64,000 bases of DNA from CAYUET01 sp964443875 (GTDB lineage Bacteria > Auribacterota > JAFGBW01), in the NCBI GenBank assembly GCA_964443875.1, contig CAYUET010000004.1:77122-141121 (forward strand), given 5' to 3'. Position 1 is the stretch's first letter, and every line of letters begins with the position of its first letter. Under the pieces are notes generated by a model, which saw only the letters and a program-made list of their open reading frames with translations, did not search any database and was not told the DNA's origin. Below are positions 16,683 through 24,869 of the stretch, piece by piece. The position numbers and the translations under genes are program-made.

Positions 16683-18134
16683 ATGATTAAAAATTTTTGT
16701 TTATCCCAATGGCTGCTGTTTTGTTCCTTAATTGCTTTCTCCGGCCCTGCTTTTTTAGCTCCGGTTTCTGAAGCCCCATCCCCTTCTGCTCAAAAAGCAG
16801 TCTCAAATGTTTTGTCACAGGAATCTGAAGAAGTGGAAGATTCTTTAATTTATGTCATTACTCTACGGGGCGATATTGTCAACCCAATTATTGCCAAGCA
16901 TATTTCGCGTTCAATTCTTCAGGCGAAAAAAGATGGAGCCGTCTGTTTTGTGATTGAACTGGATACTCCGGGAGGACTTCTTGAATCCACCCGTGATATT
17001 GTAAAAGATATCCTTAATTCTCCTATTCCGGTTATTGTTTATGTATCTCCCCCCGGAGCCCGCGCGACTTCTGCAGGTGTCTTTATTACCAGTGCAGCGC
17101 ATATAGCGGTTATGGCTCCTTCCACTCATATCGGAGCAGCCCATCCAGTCTCCGTGGGAACGCCTTTTTCTCCGGGCGAAAAAAAAGAGAATTCCAGTGC
17201 TCCCTCTAACGATTCCAAATCAGGGGGAATGCCCGGGGGAGATATTATGTCTGAAAAGATTATGCAGGATACTTTGGCCTGGATGTCTACCCTGGGAGCA
17301 ACCCGCGGGCGTAATGTTAAATGGCTGAAAGAGGCAATAACACAATCGAGCTCGGTTACTGAGGAAGAAGCACGAAATCTGGGAGTAATAGATTTTATTG
17401 CCAAGGACCTGGATGAGCTTTTAGATATGGTTGACAGAACCCAAATGGACATCGGGTCACAAAAGATCATTCTCCAAACCAAACACCGTAAGATCAAGCG
17501 TCTTGAGCTTTCCCAAATTGAACAGTTTTTAAATGTTATTGCCAATCCCAATATTGCCTATATCCTGATGATGCTGGGAATGATAGGTTTGATCTTTGAG
17601 CTGACGCACCCCGGAGTCATTTTTCCCGGAGTAACCGGAATGATCTGCCTGCTTCTTGCCTTTTATTCCTTTAATACCCTGCCGGTAAATTATACGGGTT
17701 TTCTTCTGATCCTGTTTTCAATCGTGCTTTTTATTGCCGAGGTCTTTACCCCCTCTTTTGGAATTCTCGGTCTTGCAGGGGTGATTTCCTTTATCTTTGG
17801 TTCCATGATGCTTGTTGAATCCGGATACCCTTTTCTTAAAATTTCCCTGTACCTGATTCTTCCTACGGGAATAGTTTTTGGAAGTCTCTTTTTCTTTATC
17901 TCCTATAAAGTTCTATCTCTTCATCGCAGAAAACCTGCCACCGGAAGAGAAGGGCTTATAGGGAGGACAGGCGTGGTGGATAAGGCTCTGACCCCGGAAG
18001 GCAAGGTTTTTATTCACGGTGAATTATGGAACGCTGTGGCTTTGGACGGCAAGCCTGTCCTTAAGGAGGAAAAAGTAGTGGTGGTGGAAGTCGAAGGTCT
18101 GACTCTTAAAGTAAAACAGGATGTGCAGGAATAA
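16683..18134 (+). CDS. nfeD: Membrane-bound serine protease NfeD (ClpP class)
   Basis: NfeD-type proteases cleave membrane proteins and usually sit beside a stomatin-like partner, as here. The 483-residue protein has a signal peptide (about residues 1-25) and a ClpP-like domain with nucleophile Ser130 in PPGARATSAGVFI. A candidate general-base Lys lies near residue 192 in MSEKIMQDTLAWM. Four or five membrane helices follow (about residues 290-415), and a C-terminal OB-fold NfeD domain starts around REGLIGRTGVVDKALTPEG. This is the long, complete form. A good AAGGAGG precedes the start. Confidence 0.93.
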   Translation: MIKNFCLSQWLLFCSLIAFSGPAFLAPVSEAPSPSAQKAVSNVLSQESEEVEDSLIYVITLRGDIVNPIIAKHISRSILQAKKDGAVCFVIELDTPGGLLESTRDIVKDILNSPIPVIVYVSPPGARATSAGVFITSAAHIAVMAPSTHIGAAHPVSVGTPFSPGEKKENSSAPSNDSKSGGMPGGDIMSEKIMQDTLAWMSTLGATRGRNVKWLKEAITQSSSVTEEEARNLGVIDFIAKDLDELLDMVDRTQMDIGSQKIILQTKHRKIKRLELSQIEQFLNVIANPNIAYILMMLGMIGLIFELTHPGVIFPGVTGMICLLLAFYSFNTLPVNYTGFLLILFSIVLFIAEVFTPSFGILGLAGVISFIFGSMMLVESGYPFLKISLYLILPTGIVFGSLFFFISYKVLSLHRRKPATGREGLIGRTGVVDKALTPEGKVFIHGELWNAVALDGKPVLKEEKVVVVEVEGLTLKVKQDVQE

Positions 18135-18199
18135 GAGTGATTAAATTTTTTGCTTCATAATGTTTATAAAAAAATAAGTCTCATGAACAAGGAGGGAAT

Positions 18200-18955
18200 A
18201 TGGGCCAGTTAAGCGTAGGTTTGATTATATTTTTCGTTTTTTTGATTTTAAACTGTTTCAGAGTGCTGAATGAATATGAGCGCGCTGTGGTGTTCAGGCT
18301 GGGGCGTCTCATGAGAAGACCCAAGGGGCCAGGGTTCATTTTCGTAATTCCCGTAATAGATAAGATTGTCCGTATCAGCCTTAGAACCGTGACTCTGGAT
18401 GTTGCTCCTCAGGATGTGATCACCAAGGATAATGTGTCGGTTAAAGTGAATGCGGTTGTGTATTTTCGGGTTCTTGAACCCAATAGTGCTGTAACAGAGG
18501 TGGAGGATTATCTTTATGCCACTTCCCAGATGGCTCAGACAATGCTGAGGAGCGTGATGGGGCAGTGCACTCTGGATGAGATTTTGTCGGAAAGAGAGAA
18601 AATTAATAATGAACTCCAGGTATTGATTGATAAAGCGACAGACTCCTGGGGGATTAAAGTTTCCTCTGTTGAAACCAAGCATGTGGATCTGCCTCAGGAA
18701 ATGCAGAGAGCCATGGCCAGACAGGCAGAGGCGGAAAGAGAAAAGAGGGCCAAGGTGATTGCCGCGGAAGGAGAATTACAGGCGGCAGAAAAATTGACTC
18801 TGGCTGCAGGCATGCTTGCCAAGGAGCCTATTTCTCTTCAGATGCGCTATCTTCAGACTCTGGTTGAAATATCCACGGAAAAGACTTCCACCATTGTTTT
18901 TCCTCTGCCCATTGAGATCATGAATATGTTTAAAAAATTTAATGAAAAAATGTGA
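18200..18955 (+). CDS. Slipin (stomatin/SPFH family), NfeD partner
   Basis: The 251-residue protein has one N-terminal hydrophobic segment and a full SPFH domain: NEYERAVVFRLGRLMR, PGFIFVIPVIDKIVRIS and DVITKDNVSVKVNAVVYFR. A charged coiled-coil tail follows (AMARQAEAEREKRAKVI). Slipins assemble membrane-associated oligomers, and their genes are commonly paired with nfeD, which lies 65 bases upstream. AAGGAGG precedes the ATG. A terminator follows the gene. Confidence 0.93.
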   Translation: MGQLSVGLIIFFVFLILNCFRVLNEYERAVVFRLGRLMRRPKGPGFIFVIPVIDKIVRISLRTVTLDVAPQDVITKDNVSVKVNAVVYFRVLEPNSAVTEVEDYLYATSQMAQTMLRSVMGQCTLDEILSEREKINNELQVLIDKATDSWGIKVSSVETKHVDLPQEMQRAMARQAEAEREKRAKVIAAEGELQAAEKLTLAAGMLAKEPISLQMRYLQTLVEISTEKTSTIVFPLPIEIMNMFKKFNEKM

Positions 18956-18984
18956 GTTTGGGTTTTATAAACCTTCCGGTTTTT

Positions 18985-19023
18985 AAAAGCGTGTCCTCTG
19001 AAAAGGGGATGCGCTTTTGTTTA
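18985..19023 (+). terminator. Intrinsic terminator after the nfeD-slipin pair
   Basis: AAAAGCG at 18985-18991 pairs with CGCTTTT at 19012-19018. The inner arms also pair (GTCCTC with GGGGAT), and a T-rich run (TTTTGTTTATT) follows. This closes the nfeD-slipin operon before the tatA/pilZ group. Confidence 0.7.
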
Positions 19024-19034
19024 TTATTCACTGA

Positions 19035-19126
19035 CCTTTTGTCTGCTAAAGCCTGTTTTGACTGGGGCAAACAGGCAGTGTATTCCAAATATTTGTCGCT
19101 TACGCGCAAAATTCGGGCTAGCGTAA
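19035..19126 (+). repeat. 92-base dispersed repeat, copy 1
   Basis: This segment matches 54820-54912 at roughly 90% by eye with one indel. It contains a hairpin (GCCTGTTT with AAACAGGC) followed by the conserved block TTTGTCGCTTACGCGCAAAA and a GGGCTAG end. An open frame through it is not convincing as a gene. Between here and 19260 I see nothing else of note. Confidence 0.75.
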
Positions 19127-19262
19127 CCGGAAAATAAGCATGAAGTTTTTCACAGGTTGTAAAGAATTTTTAACTTGCCGCGGTATCTTTGAATATCAGG
19201 AATTTTTTGAAGATAGGATAATATTGGGAGGGTGAAAAACCGGCTTTTATGACAGAATATCC

Positions 19263-19291
19263 TTGGTTTAAAAAGTATAAAAGTTTATAGT
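19263..19291 (+). promoter_or_regulatory. Candidate promoter upstream of tatA
   Basis: TTGGTT (19263-19268) and TATAGT (19286-19291) are 17 bases apart and lie 22 bases before the proposed tatA start. The -35 match is weak and the -10 match is good. Confidence 0.4.
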
Positions 19292-19313
19292 TTCTTCCTG
19301 AACAGGAGGTTAA

Positions 19314-19517
19314 ATATTTGGGATAAGTTTTCCGGAATTGATTTTGATTCTTCTTGTGACTTTGCTTTTATTTGGTGGATATAAAAACATTCCTGAACTG
19401 GCAAAAAATCTGGGCAAGAGTTTTGGTGCTTTTAAAAAAGGACTTAATGAATCGAGTGAAGAGGAAATTCAAGGGAAAATAAAAATCTCTTCTGGATCTG
19501 ACAATAAAAAGAAATAA
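19314..19517 (+). CDS. tatA: TatA/TatE-family twin-arginine translocase subunit, apparent AUA start
   Basis: This 67-residue reading frame was found by reading the gap. It begins IFGISFPELILILLVTLLLF, continues GGYKNIPELAKNLGKSFGAF and ends in a charged tail. This is the TatA pattern: a short N terminus with Glu at position 8, one membrane helix, a GG-hinge, an amphipathic helix and a KKGLNE motif. TatA multimers form the pore through which folded proteins cross the inner membrane. There is no ATG, GTG or TTG at the right place: TAA precedes, then ATA at 19314, with AGGAGG four bases before it. A later TTG would remove the conserved N terminus. No TatC lies in the window. Confidence 0.78.
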   Translation: MFGISFPELILILLVTLLLFGGYKNIPELAKNLGKSFGAFKKGLNESSEEEIQGKIKISSGSDNKKK

Positions 19518-19589
19518 GGGATGTTATTCTGAAAAAATTTTATTTCTGTAAGTTTTTATTGAGAAAAAACCTTTGATTTTGGTAAAACG

Positions 19590-19967
19590 ATGATAATGGA
19601 ATCCTTAGTCGAACAGCGCGGCACTCCCCGGGTATCCGTTAATATTCCGGCAAAACTGGTCAGTTCCATTGACCGGTATTTCATGGTTCAGATTGAAAGT
19701 CTGAATGAAAGCGGATTCCTGTGTGTTTCCAAGAAATCTCTTCCGCTTCAGACGCGGGTGAAGTTGGTGATCCTGCTTCCCAAACAGGGGACGGAACAGG
19801 AGAAAAGCCTTCCCCTTCATGGCGTTGGTGTGGTGGTTCGTGAACACCTGAGGGAGGAATCCGGTGAAACCCGGTATGCGGTTGCCGTCAAGTTTTCAGA
19901 TTTGGGGGCCGAGGAGATGAGTCTTTTAAAACAGTTTATCAGTATTTTTTATTCATTAAACGGGTAA
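19590..19967 (+). CDS. PilZ-domain protein
   Basis: PilZ domains usually bind cyclic-di-GMP. The 125-residue protein has the RxxxR element (RGTPR, near residue 10) and a second-motif region, LNESGFLCVS. The latter only partly matches (D/N)xSxxG, so nucleotide binding is likely but not certain. The single-domain length suggests a small effector or adaptor. It is followed by a second PilZ gene and a PilT-like ATPase, pointing to c-di-GMP control of pilus motility. Confidence 0.75.
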   Translation: MIMESLVEQRGTPRVSVNIPAKLVSSIDRYFMVQIESLNESGFLCVSKKSLPLQTRVKLVILLPKQGTEQEKSLPLHGVGVVVREHLREESGETRYAVAVKFSDLGAEEMSLLKQFISIFYSLNG

Positions 19968-19986
19968 AACCCGCAAGGAGCAGGCT

Positions 19987-20370
19987 GTGGAAAACTTAAC
20001 AGAGGATTTCAAAGAAAGACGGTTATCCGCCCGTATCAAGGGGGAGTTCAATATTACGATCACAGAAAGCCATGAAACCATCGTTGTCAATACGATTGAT
20101 CTGAGTTCTTCGGGGCTGCGTTTTAAATCCCAGAATAATCTGCCCCTGTTCAGGGAGATCGCCCTGACTCTGGCTTTGCCGGGAAAGACAGAAAAACATA
20201 AAGAAGCGGTTTTTAACTGCCATGCGATTGTGGTCCGGAGTGAAAAAAGTCATGTGGAGGAGGCTTTCAACATCGCCCTGACCTTCATTGATGTCGAGGA
20301 AAAGGATCTTAAGGTTTTGATGAAATTTTTAGATGATTCATATCAAAAGAACAAAGAAAACAGCAAATAA
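19987..20370 (+). CDS. PilZ-domain protein (c-di-GMP effector)
   Basis: The 127-residue protein starts at a GTG preceded by AAGGAG. It carries both PilZ signatures: RLSAR (within ERRLSARIKG) and DLSSSGLRF, which fits DxSxxG. It therefore probably binds cyclic-di-GMP. It lies 19 bases after the first PilZ gene and 3 bases before the PilT-like gene, so the three are likely one unit. Confidence 0.85.
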   Translation: MENLTEDFKERRLSARIKGEFNITITESHETIVVNTIDLSSSGLRFKSQNNLPLFREIALTLALPGKTEKHKEAVFNCHAIVVRSEKSHVEEAFNIALTFIDVEEKDLKVLMKFLDDSYQKNKENSK

Positions 20371-20373
20371 TCT

Positions 20374-21477
20374 ATGGACACTCATGATTCAATAAAAGTT
20401 TTGCTGGAACAGATGATTCATCTTGGGGCTTCGGATCTTCACCTTAAAGTGGGATCTCCTCCTTTTGCCAGAGTTAATGCGGAACTTGTTCCTTTGGGTG
20501 CTTCTGTATTATCTCCGGAAAAAATTAGAGGCTTTGCCTCTGAACTCATGCCTCCTGTAAAAGCAAAAGAATTTGAAAAAACAATGGAAGTGGATTTCGC
20601 CTATACCGCACCGGGCATTGGACGCTTCAGAACCAATATTTTTCTTCAGAGAAGTTCAGTGAGCATTGTTATGCGATTTGTAAAGACAGAGATTCCTGAA
20701 TTTTATGATTTGAACCTTCCCTCCTGCCTTGAAAATTTCTGTCAACAGGACAGGGGGCTTGTTCTTGTGACAGGATCCACAAACTCCGGAAAATCAACCA
20801 CGCTCGCCGCTATGATCAGCTATATGAATAAAAATTTCAGAAGACATATCATTACCATTGAGGACCCCATCGAATATCTGCATCATGATAATCTGAGTAT
20901 TATCAATCAGCGTGAAGTGGGCATAGATACGGATTCTTTTGGTGAAGCCTTAAGACATGTCCTTCGCCAGGACCCGGATGTGATTTTAGTCGGAGAAATG
21001 CGGGATGCCGACAGCTTTTCTGCAGCTTTGCAGGCGGCAGAAACGGGGCATCTGGTTTTGAGTACTGTCCATGCAAGTTCGGCATCCAATACCATTGACC
21101 GTATTCTGGATTTTTTTAGGGAGCCTGTGGTTTGTGACCAGGCCCGTTTTCAGCTTGCCAATAATCTTGTGGCTATTATTTCGCAAAGACTTATACCTAC
21201 AAAGGATGGGGAAGGACTTGTTCCTGCTGTGGAAATACTGACCGGAACACCGACCGTTAAAAAACTCATCCGGGAGAATAATTTAAAAAAACTGCCTCAG
21301 GTGATCGCTTCAGGTCAGGATGTTGAAATGATTTCTTTCAACCAGTCTCTTTTAAAACTGATACAGAACGGGATGATCAGTGAAGATATCGGTCTCTCCT
21401 ATGCCACCAACCCCGAAGCACTGAAAATGAATCTTCAGGGAATTTTTCTGGATGAAGGCAGGAAAATATTAAACTAG
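20374..21477 (+). CDS. pilT: PilT/PilU-like twitching motility ATPase
   Basis: PilT-family hexameric ATPases power retraction of type IV pili. The 367-residue protein has the N-terminal GASDLHLKVGSPP segment and Walker A GSTNSGKSTTLA. An Asp box (ITIEDPIEYLH), Walker B (ILVGEMRDADSFSAALQAA) and His box (TGHLVLSTVHA) follow. Walker A carries Asn where Gly is normal (GPTGSGKST), but the Lys and Ser/Thr are kept. No PilB or type IV pilin gene lies nearby. It could serve the Tad system or a type IV pilus encoded elsewhere. Confidence 0.88.
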   Translation: MDTHDSIKVLLEQMIHLGASDLHLKVGSPPFARVNAELVPLGASVLSPEKIRGFASELMPPVKAKEFEKTMEVDFAYTAPGIGRFRTNIFLQRSSVSIVMRFVKTEIPEFYDLNLPSCLENFCQQDRGLVLVTGSTNSGKSTTLAAMISYMNKNFRRHIITIEDPIEYLHHDNLSIINQREVGIDTDSFGEALRHVLRQDPDVILVGEMRDADSFSAALQAAETGHLVLSTVHASSASNTIDRILDFFREPVVCDQARFQLANNLVAIISQRLIPTKDGEGLVPAVEILTGTPTVKKLIRENNLKKLPQVIASGQDVEMISFNQSLLKLIQNGMISEDIGLSYATNPEALKMNLQGIFLDEGRKILN

Positions 21478-21501
21478 ACAGCAACAGAGGATTCCTCATT
21501 C

Positions 21502-21930
21502 ATGGATAGCGAAGAACAGCTGCTCCTCCTTGAGTCTGATCCTAAAAAAAACATTCGCCCCAATATTCTTATTGGTAAAAATATCGTTGAACTGCGACAG
21601 CATTTTGGAATGAGTCAACGCGATTTTGCACTGAAAATGGGGATCTCCAAAGCGACTGTATCGCTCTGGGAAAACGGGAAGAAATACCCCACCCGGAAGA
21701 ATCTTGAAAAATTATCCAGTATGTTCAACCTGAACCCTCAGGATTTGTTTGGTCAAGATCTTGCAAAAACGCTGGCGCTGCAGCCTCAGTTCAATTTTAA
21801 ACCTGCTGTTTTCAGCGTCAAGCAGGGTGTTGAACTTCATATTGAAAAAGAAAAACTTTCCCGCGAGGAATTGTCTTCGATTGAAAAAGCAATCAAGCTT
21901 CTGAAGGTTTTTTTCAGTCCTGACTCTTAA
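21502..21930 (+). CDS. XRE-family helix-turn-helix regulator
   Basis: The 142-residue protein has a Cro/C1-type DNA-binding domain at about residues 28-80: LRQHFGMSQRDFALKMGIS, then KATVSLWENGKKYPTRKNLE. The C-terminal 60 residues form no recognised domain and may dimerise. It follows pilT by 24 bases and is probably co-transcribed, which suggests local control of the PilZ/PilT group. The convergent gap to 22024 shows no clear terminator. Confidence 0.85.
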   Translation: MDSEEQLLLLESDPKKNIRPNILIGKNIVELRQHFGMSQRDFALKMGISKATVSLWENGKKYPTRKNLEKLSSMFNLNPQDLFGQDLAKTLALQPQFNFKPAVFSVKQGVELHIEKEKLSREELSSIEKAIKLLKVFFSPDS

Positions 21931-22023
21931 CCCGGAAACAGACCTTTATTTCCTGAGATAGAAGTACTGCCACAAAATGAGTCCTGAGGAGAAATATAAA
22001 TCTTTTTCCGGAAGCCGTTGATT

Positions 22024-23346
22024 CTAATTCAAAAATACTTTTAAATGCTCAATATGTTTTTGTATGGAAGCCTGCGGTTTAAGGTTTTGAGCCTCTTCCA
22101 GGAGAAAAAGGGCGCGGGAGTAATTTTTATTCCGGATAAAAAACTGAGCGGTTTCCAGAAGAATTTCATAGCGGTTTTCTCCTTGGATTTTTGAGGCTCT
22201 TTCATAAAGAATCTGGGCTTCAGCCGTTTTTCCAAGGGTTTCCTTCAAATGGGCCATAGACAGAAGTGCCTCCTGATGGCAGGGATTGTTCTTTAAGAAC
22301 TGCTGAAATAATTCTGCGGCTTTCAGGTTTTCATTTTCTTCCTGAAAGAGTCTTGCCTTGAGCAGAATCAGCCGGTCTTTATGGTTTTCTTTGAAATGAA
22401 GGGAATTCTTTTCAAGAGAAGGAATCAAAGATCGCACACAGGAAAATTTCTTTCGGGACAGAAAAAAATCAGCCCCTTTGAGAATTTTAACAGAAAGAGA
22501 AGGATCAGAGGAGAGAAGCGTGTAGAGGGTGAAGGCTTCGTCATCAAGTTCAAGAAAGGCATAGAGTTCGGCCATGTCAGAAAGACAGTCCGGAGAGGGC
22601 TTCTGAATAAGAGACAGCACTTCCAGAGATTTAAGGGCACTCCTGTAATCCTTAAGCGTCAGGTAAAGATTGGCGAGAAGTTCAGAAAGACCGGCGTGAT
22701 CCGGATGTCTGTACAAGGTTTCCTTAATCAGCACTTTTGCTTCCGTATACCTTTCAGAAAGGGTAAGGGCTTTGATTAAGCCGATCCTGGAATTGAGACT
22801 GAAGGGATCGGAAAGCAGTGCTGCGCGGTAATAGTTTTCAGCCATCATGGACTCTTCTTTCAGAAGAAAAATATAGCCTGCAAGATTCAGGGCCGGGTTG
22901 CTTTGCTGTCTTGAAAGAATGAATTGAAGCTGATTTAAGGCTTTTTCAGTCTGATTGTTTTTGACATAGATCCGGGCGAGGTTCAAACGGGCTCTCAGGA
23001 ATTCCGGAAATTTTGCAATGGCCTGGAGGTAATAAGTTTCAGCCTCTTTAAGTCGGTCTGTCTGGAAACAGAGATTTCCAAAGGCAAAAAGAAGGGCAGG
23101 GGCTGCATCCTTTGATATCTCGGATTTAAGATATTCAAAGGCTTTTTGCCGAGATTCCGAGGTGAGTTGAATAATTTGATTAAGAATATCCGCTTCATTC
23201 CGGGATATTCCCGGTTCAAAGGATTTATCGAAAGAATAATTTTCCTCCCGGGGAGTAAGATTCATTTCTCTGAAGGGATCCGCTCCAAGAGGAAAAATGA
23301 TAAAAAAGCTGAGCGCAAGTAACACGAACCGTATTTTATAGATCAC
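22024..23346 (-). CDS. Exported TPR-repeat protein of the TtpC-type TonB cluster
   Basis: The 440-residue protein has an N-terminal signal peptide (FVLLALSFFIIFPLGA) and about ten tetratricopeptide repeats, for example AETYYLQAIAKFPEFLRARL. In TonB2-type clusters of vibrios and related bacteria a TPR protein is the last gene after tonB, exactly its place here. It probably acts as a periplasmic scaffold for the TonB complex. The gene starts two bases after the upstream tonB stop. Confidence 0.82.
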   Translation of the reverse strand: MIYKIRFVLLALSFFIIFPLGADPFREMNLTPREENYSFDKSFEPGISRNEADILNQIIQLTSESRQKAFEYLKSEISKDAAPALLFAFGNLCFQTDRLKEAETYYLQAIAKFPEFLRARLNLARIYVKNNQTEKALNQLQFILSRQQSNPALNLAGYIFLLKEESMMAENYYRAALLSDPFSLNSRIGLIKALTLSERYTEAKVLIKETLYRHPDHAGLSELLANLYLTLKDYRSALKSLEVLSLIQKPSPDCLSDMAELYAFLELDDEAFTLYTLLSSDPSLSVKILKGADFFLSRKKFSCVRSLIPSLEKNSLHFKENHKDRLILLKARLFQEENENLKAAELFQQFLKNNPCHQEALLSMAHLKETLGKTAEAQILYERASKIQGENRYEILLETAQFFIRNKNYSRALFLLEEAQNLKPQASIQKHIEHLKVFLN

Positions 23347-23348
23347 GG

Positions 23349-24041
23349 CTATTCCTCCAGATGATATTTAAGAGGCAGGGATACCCGGACGGAAACCGGC
23401 TTCCCGTCTTTATAGCCCGGGTTGAATTTCCACTGCCTGATCGCTTCTGAGGCAGAGGCATTAAAGAGGCCGGGCGGATCAGCTTCCATAATCTGAATAT
23501 CCTGAGTTTCGCCTTTGGGATTGACAGTGAACTGCATAAGCAGGGCTCCTTCTGTTTTTTGATGTTTGGCCTTAAGCGGATAATGGGGTTTGATTTTAAA
23601 AAGAGGAGAAGGGGGGGTGTCCACCTCCTGAATTTTAAAGGCAAAGGATGAAAGCTCTGCCTTAAAGGCAGGGCTGAATTTTAGATCAAAGCTTCCCTTT
23701 TCGACAGTAACAGCAAGGGAGCTTAAAGATTTTTCAAGCCGGGATTCCAGGGTAAAGGGAATTTTTTGAGTCTTTTGGGATGCGGACGTATGAAGTTTTG
23801 TCATAAGACAGGTCTCATCGGGTCTGGGTTTAGATTTGGGAGGTTGAAGGGGGGGGGGCTTTTCAGATTCATGTTTTTTGACGGGACGGACTTCCATTTC
23901 ACTCGGGTTCAGGGTCCATTGATCGGTAAGCGGCATCATGGAAAAAAGCAGGACTGTAGTCAGAGCGCTGTAAAGGGAAGTGCTGGAAATGCGGAGCTTA
24001 AAAACGGACAAGCCCGGGAGGGAAAAGGGTAACGGATTCAT
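23349..24041 (-). CDS. tonB: TonB (TonB2-like) energy transducer
   Basis: The 230-residue protein has one N-terminal hydrophobic anchor (LYSALTTVLLFSMMPL), a Pro/Lys spacer (KPPPLQPPKSKPRPDE) and a C-terminal TonB domain (about residues 145-228) with GALLMQFTVNPKGETQDIQI and AIRQWKFNPGYKDGKPV. I place the start at the ATG at 24041. It overlaps the exbD stop (ATGA) and gives the right N terminus; a longer reading from 24095 lies inside exbD. It transmits ExbB/ExbD energy to outer-membrane receptors. Confidence 0.9.
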   Translation of the reverse strand: MNPLPFSLPGLSVFKLRISSTSLYSALTTVLLFSMMPLTDQWTLNPSEMEVRPVKKHESEKPPPLQPPKSKPRPDETCLMTKLHTSASQKTQKIPFTLESRLEKSLSSLAVTVEKGSFDLKFSPAFKAELSSFAFKIQEVDTPPSPLFKIKPHYPLKAKHQKTEGALLMQFTVNPKGETQDIQIMEADPPGLFNASASEAIRQWKFNPGYKDGKPVSVRVSLPLKYHLEE

Positions 24042-24448
24042 GACTTTATTTTTTCCGTTGCCACGTTGATGTTTTTGGCTCCTGCCAGATTGCACGCATC
24101 CAGTACCTGAACAAGGGTTCCGCTCTGTGAGGATCTGTCGGCCACCAGAACAACAGGTTCTTCCCTATGATTCATGCTGTGCTTAAGGAGATCCGTGATT
24201 TTAGAAAGTTCGATTTTTTGTCCTGCATAAAAGATTTTTCCATCACGGGTAATGGAGAAAATAAAAGATTTATTCTGTATCATTTTTGCCGCTGTCGCTT
24301 TTGGTTTTTGAATACTCAGGGAGGTGTCCTCCATAAAACCAGCATTGACAATAAAGAAGATCAACAAAAGAAACATCATGTCAATCAGAGGGGAAATGTT
24401 GATTTCAGGATTTTCTTCGAGGTGTTCGGAGTGTCGGCATTTCCTCAT
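24038..24448 (-). CDS. exbD: ExbD/TolR family protein of the TtpC cluster
   Basis: The 136-residue protein has the single helix with the functional Asp in NISPLIDMMFLLLIFFIV, followed by a small periplasmic domain (GKIFYAGQKIELSKI). It overlaps the upstream exbB by four bases and the downstream tonB by four bases. It forms the second proton-driven motor in the window, distinct from the one at 15.6-16.6 kb. Confidence 0.92.
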   Translation of the reverse strand: MRKCRHSEHLEENPEINISPLIDMMFLLLIFFIVNAGFMEDTSLSIQKPKATAAKMIQNKSFIFSITRDGKIFYAGQKIELSKITDLLKHSMNHREEPVVLVADRSSQSGTLVQVLDACNLAGAKNINVATEKIKS

Positions 24449-24864
24449 GGGGAAACCTCCTGTTTCATAAAAACGATTTTTTTAAGATTCCGGTGGCAAT
24501 AAAGGGAGGCGAAAAGTCCGGGGATAAGAATCAGAAGGCCGATCTGTGTCGAGATCAGGGCTTCGCTCAATCCTTCGGCAATCCCTTTTCCTGCGGAAAG
24601 CTGCCCTGCCGCCATCCAGGTGAAGGTATGAATCATGCCGAGGATTGTTCCTAAAAGACCGAAAAGCGGGGCGGTGGAAAGAAGTCTGTTCATCCAGAGA
24701 ATACGGAGTCTGCATTCGAAAAATTGTTTTTCACCGGAGATTGTTTTTGTCTTTTTTAAAAGAATGAAGAAATGATTCACGGCAAAAAAACAGACCAGAA
24801 TAAGGGGAATAAAAACAATTCCGCATTTTCTCCAGTATATTAAAATGGATTCCAGGATTTCCAT
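24445..24864 (-). CDS. exbB: Short ExbB/TolQ-type proton channel
   Basis: At 139 residues this is shorter than standard ExbB, which fits the ExbB2 subtype found beside TtpC. It has an N-terminal helix (CGIVFIPLILVCFFAVNHFF), then STAPLFGLLGTILGMIHTFT and GLSEALISTQIGLLILIPGL, the two channel-forming helices. It overlaps exbD by ATGA and lies five bases after ttpC. Confidence 0.92.
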   Translation of the reverse strand: MEILESILIYWRKCGIVFIPLILVCFFAVNHFFILLKKTKTISGEKQFFECRLRILWMNRLLSTAPLFGLLGTILGMIHTFTWMAAGQLSAGKGIAEGLSEALISTQIGLLILIPGLFASLYCHRNLKKIVFMKQEVSP

Positions 24865-24869
24865 GAAAA

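Noticed and set aside
18952..19137. 61-codon open frame after the slipin gene
   Set aside because: It crosses an intrinsic terminator and a dispersed repeat, and the product resembles no protein.
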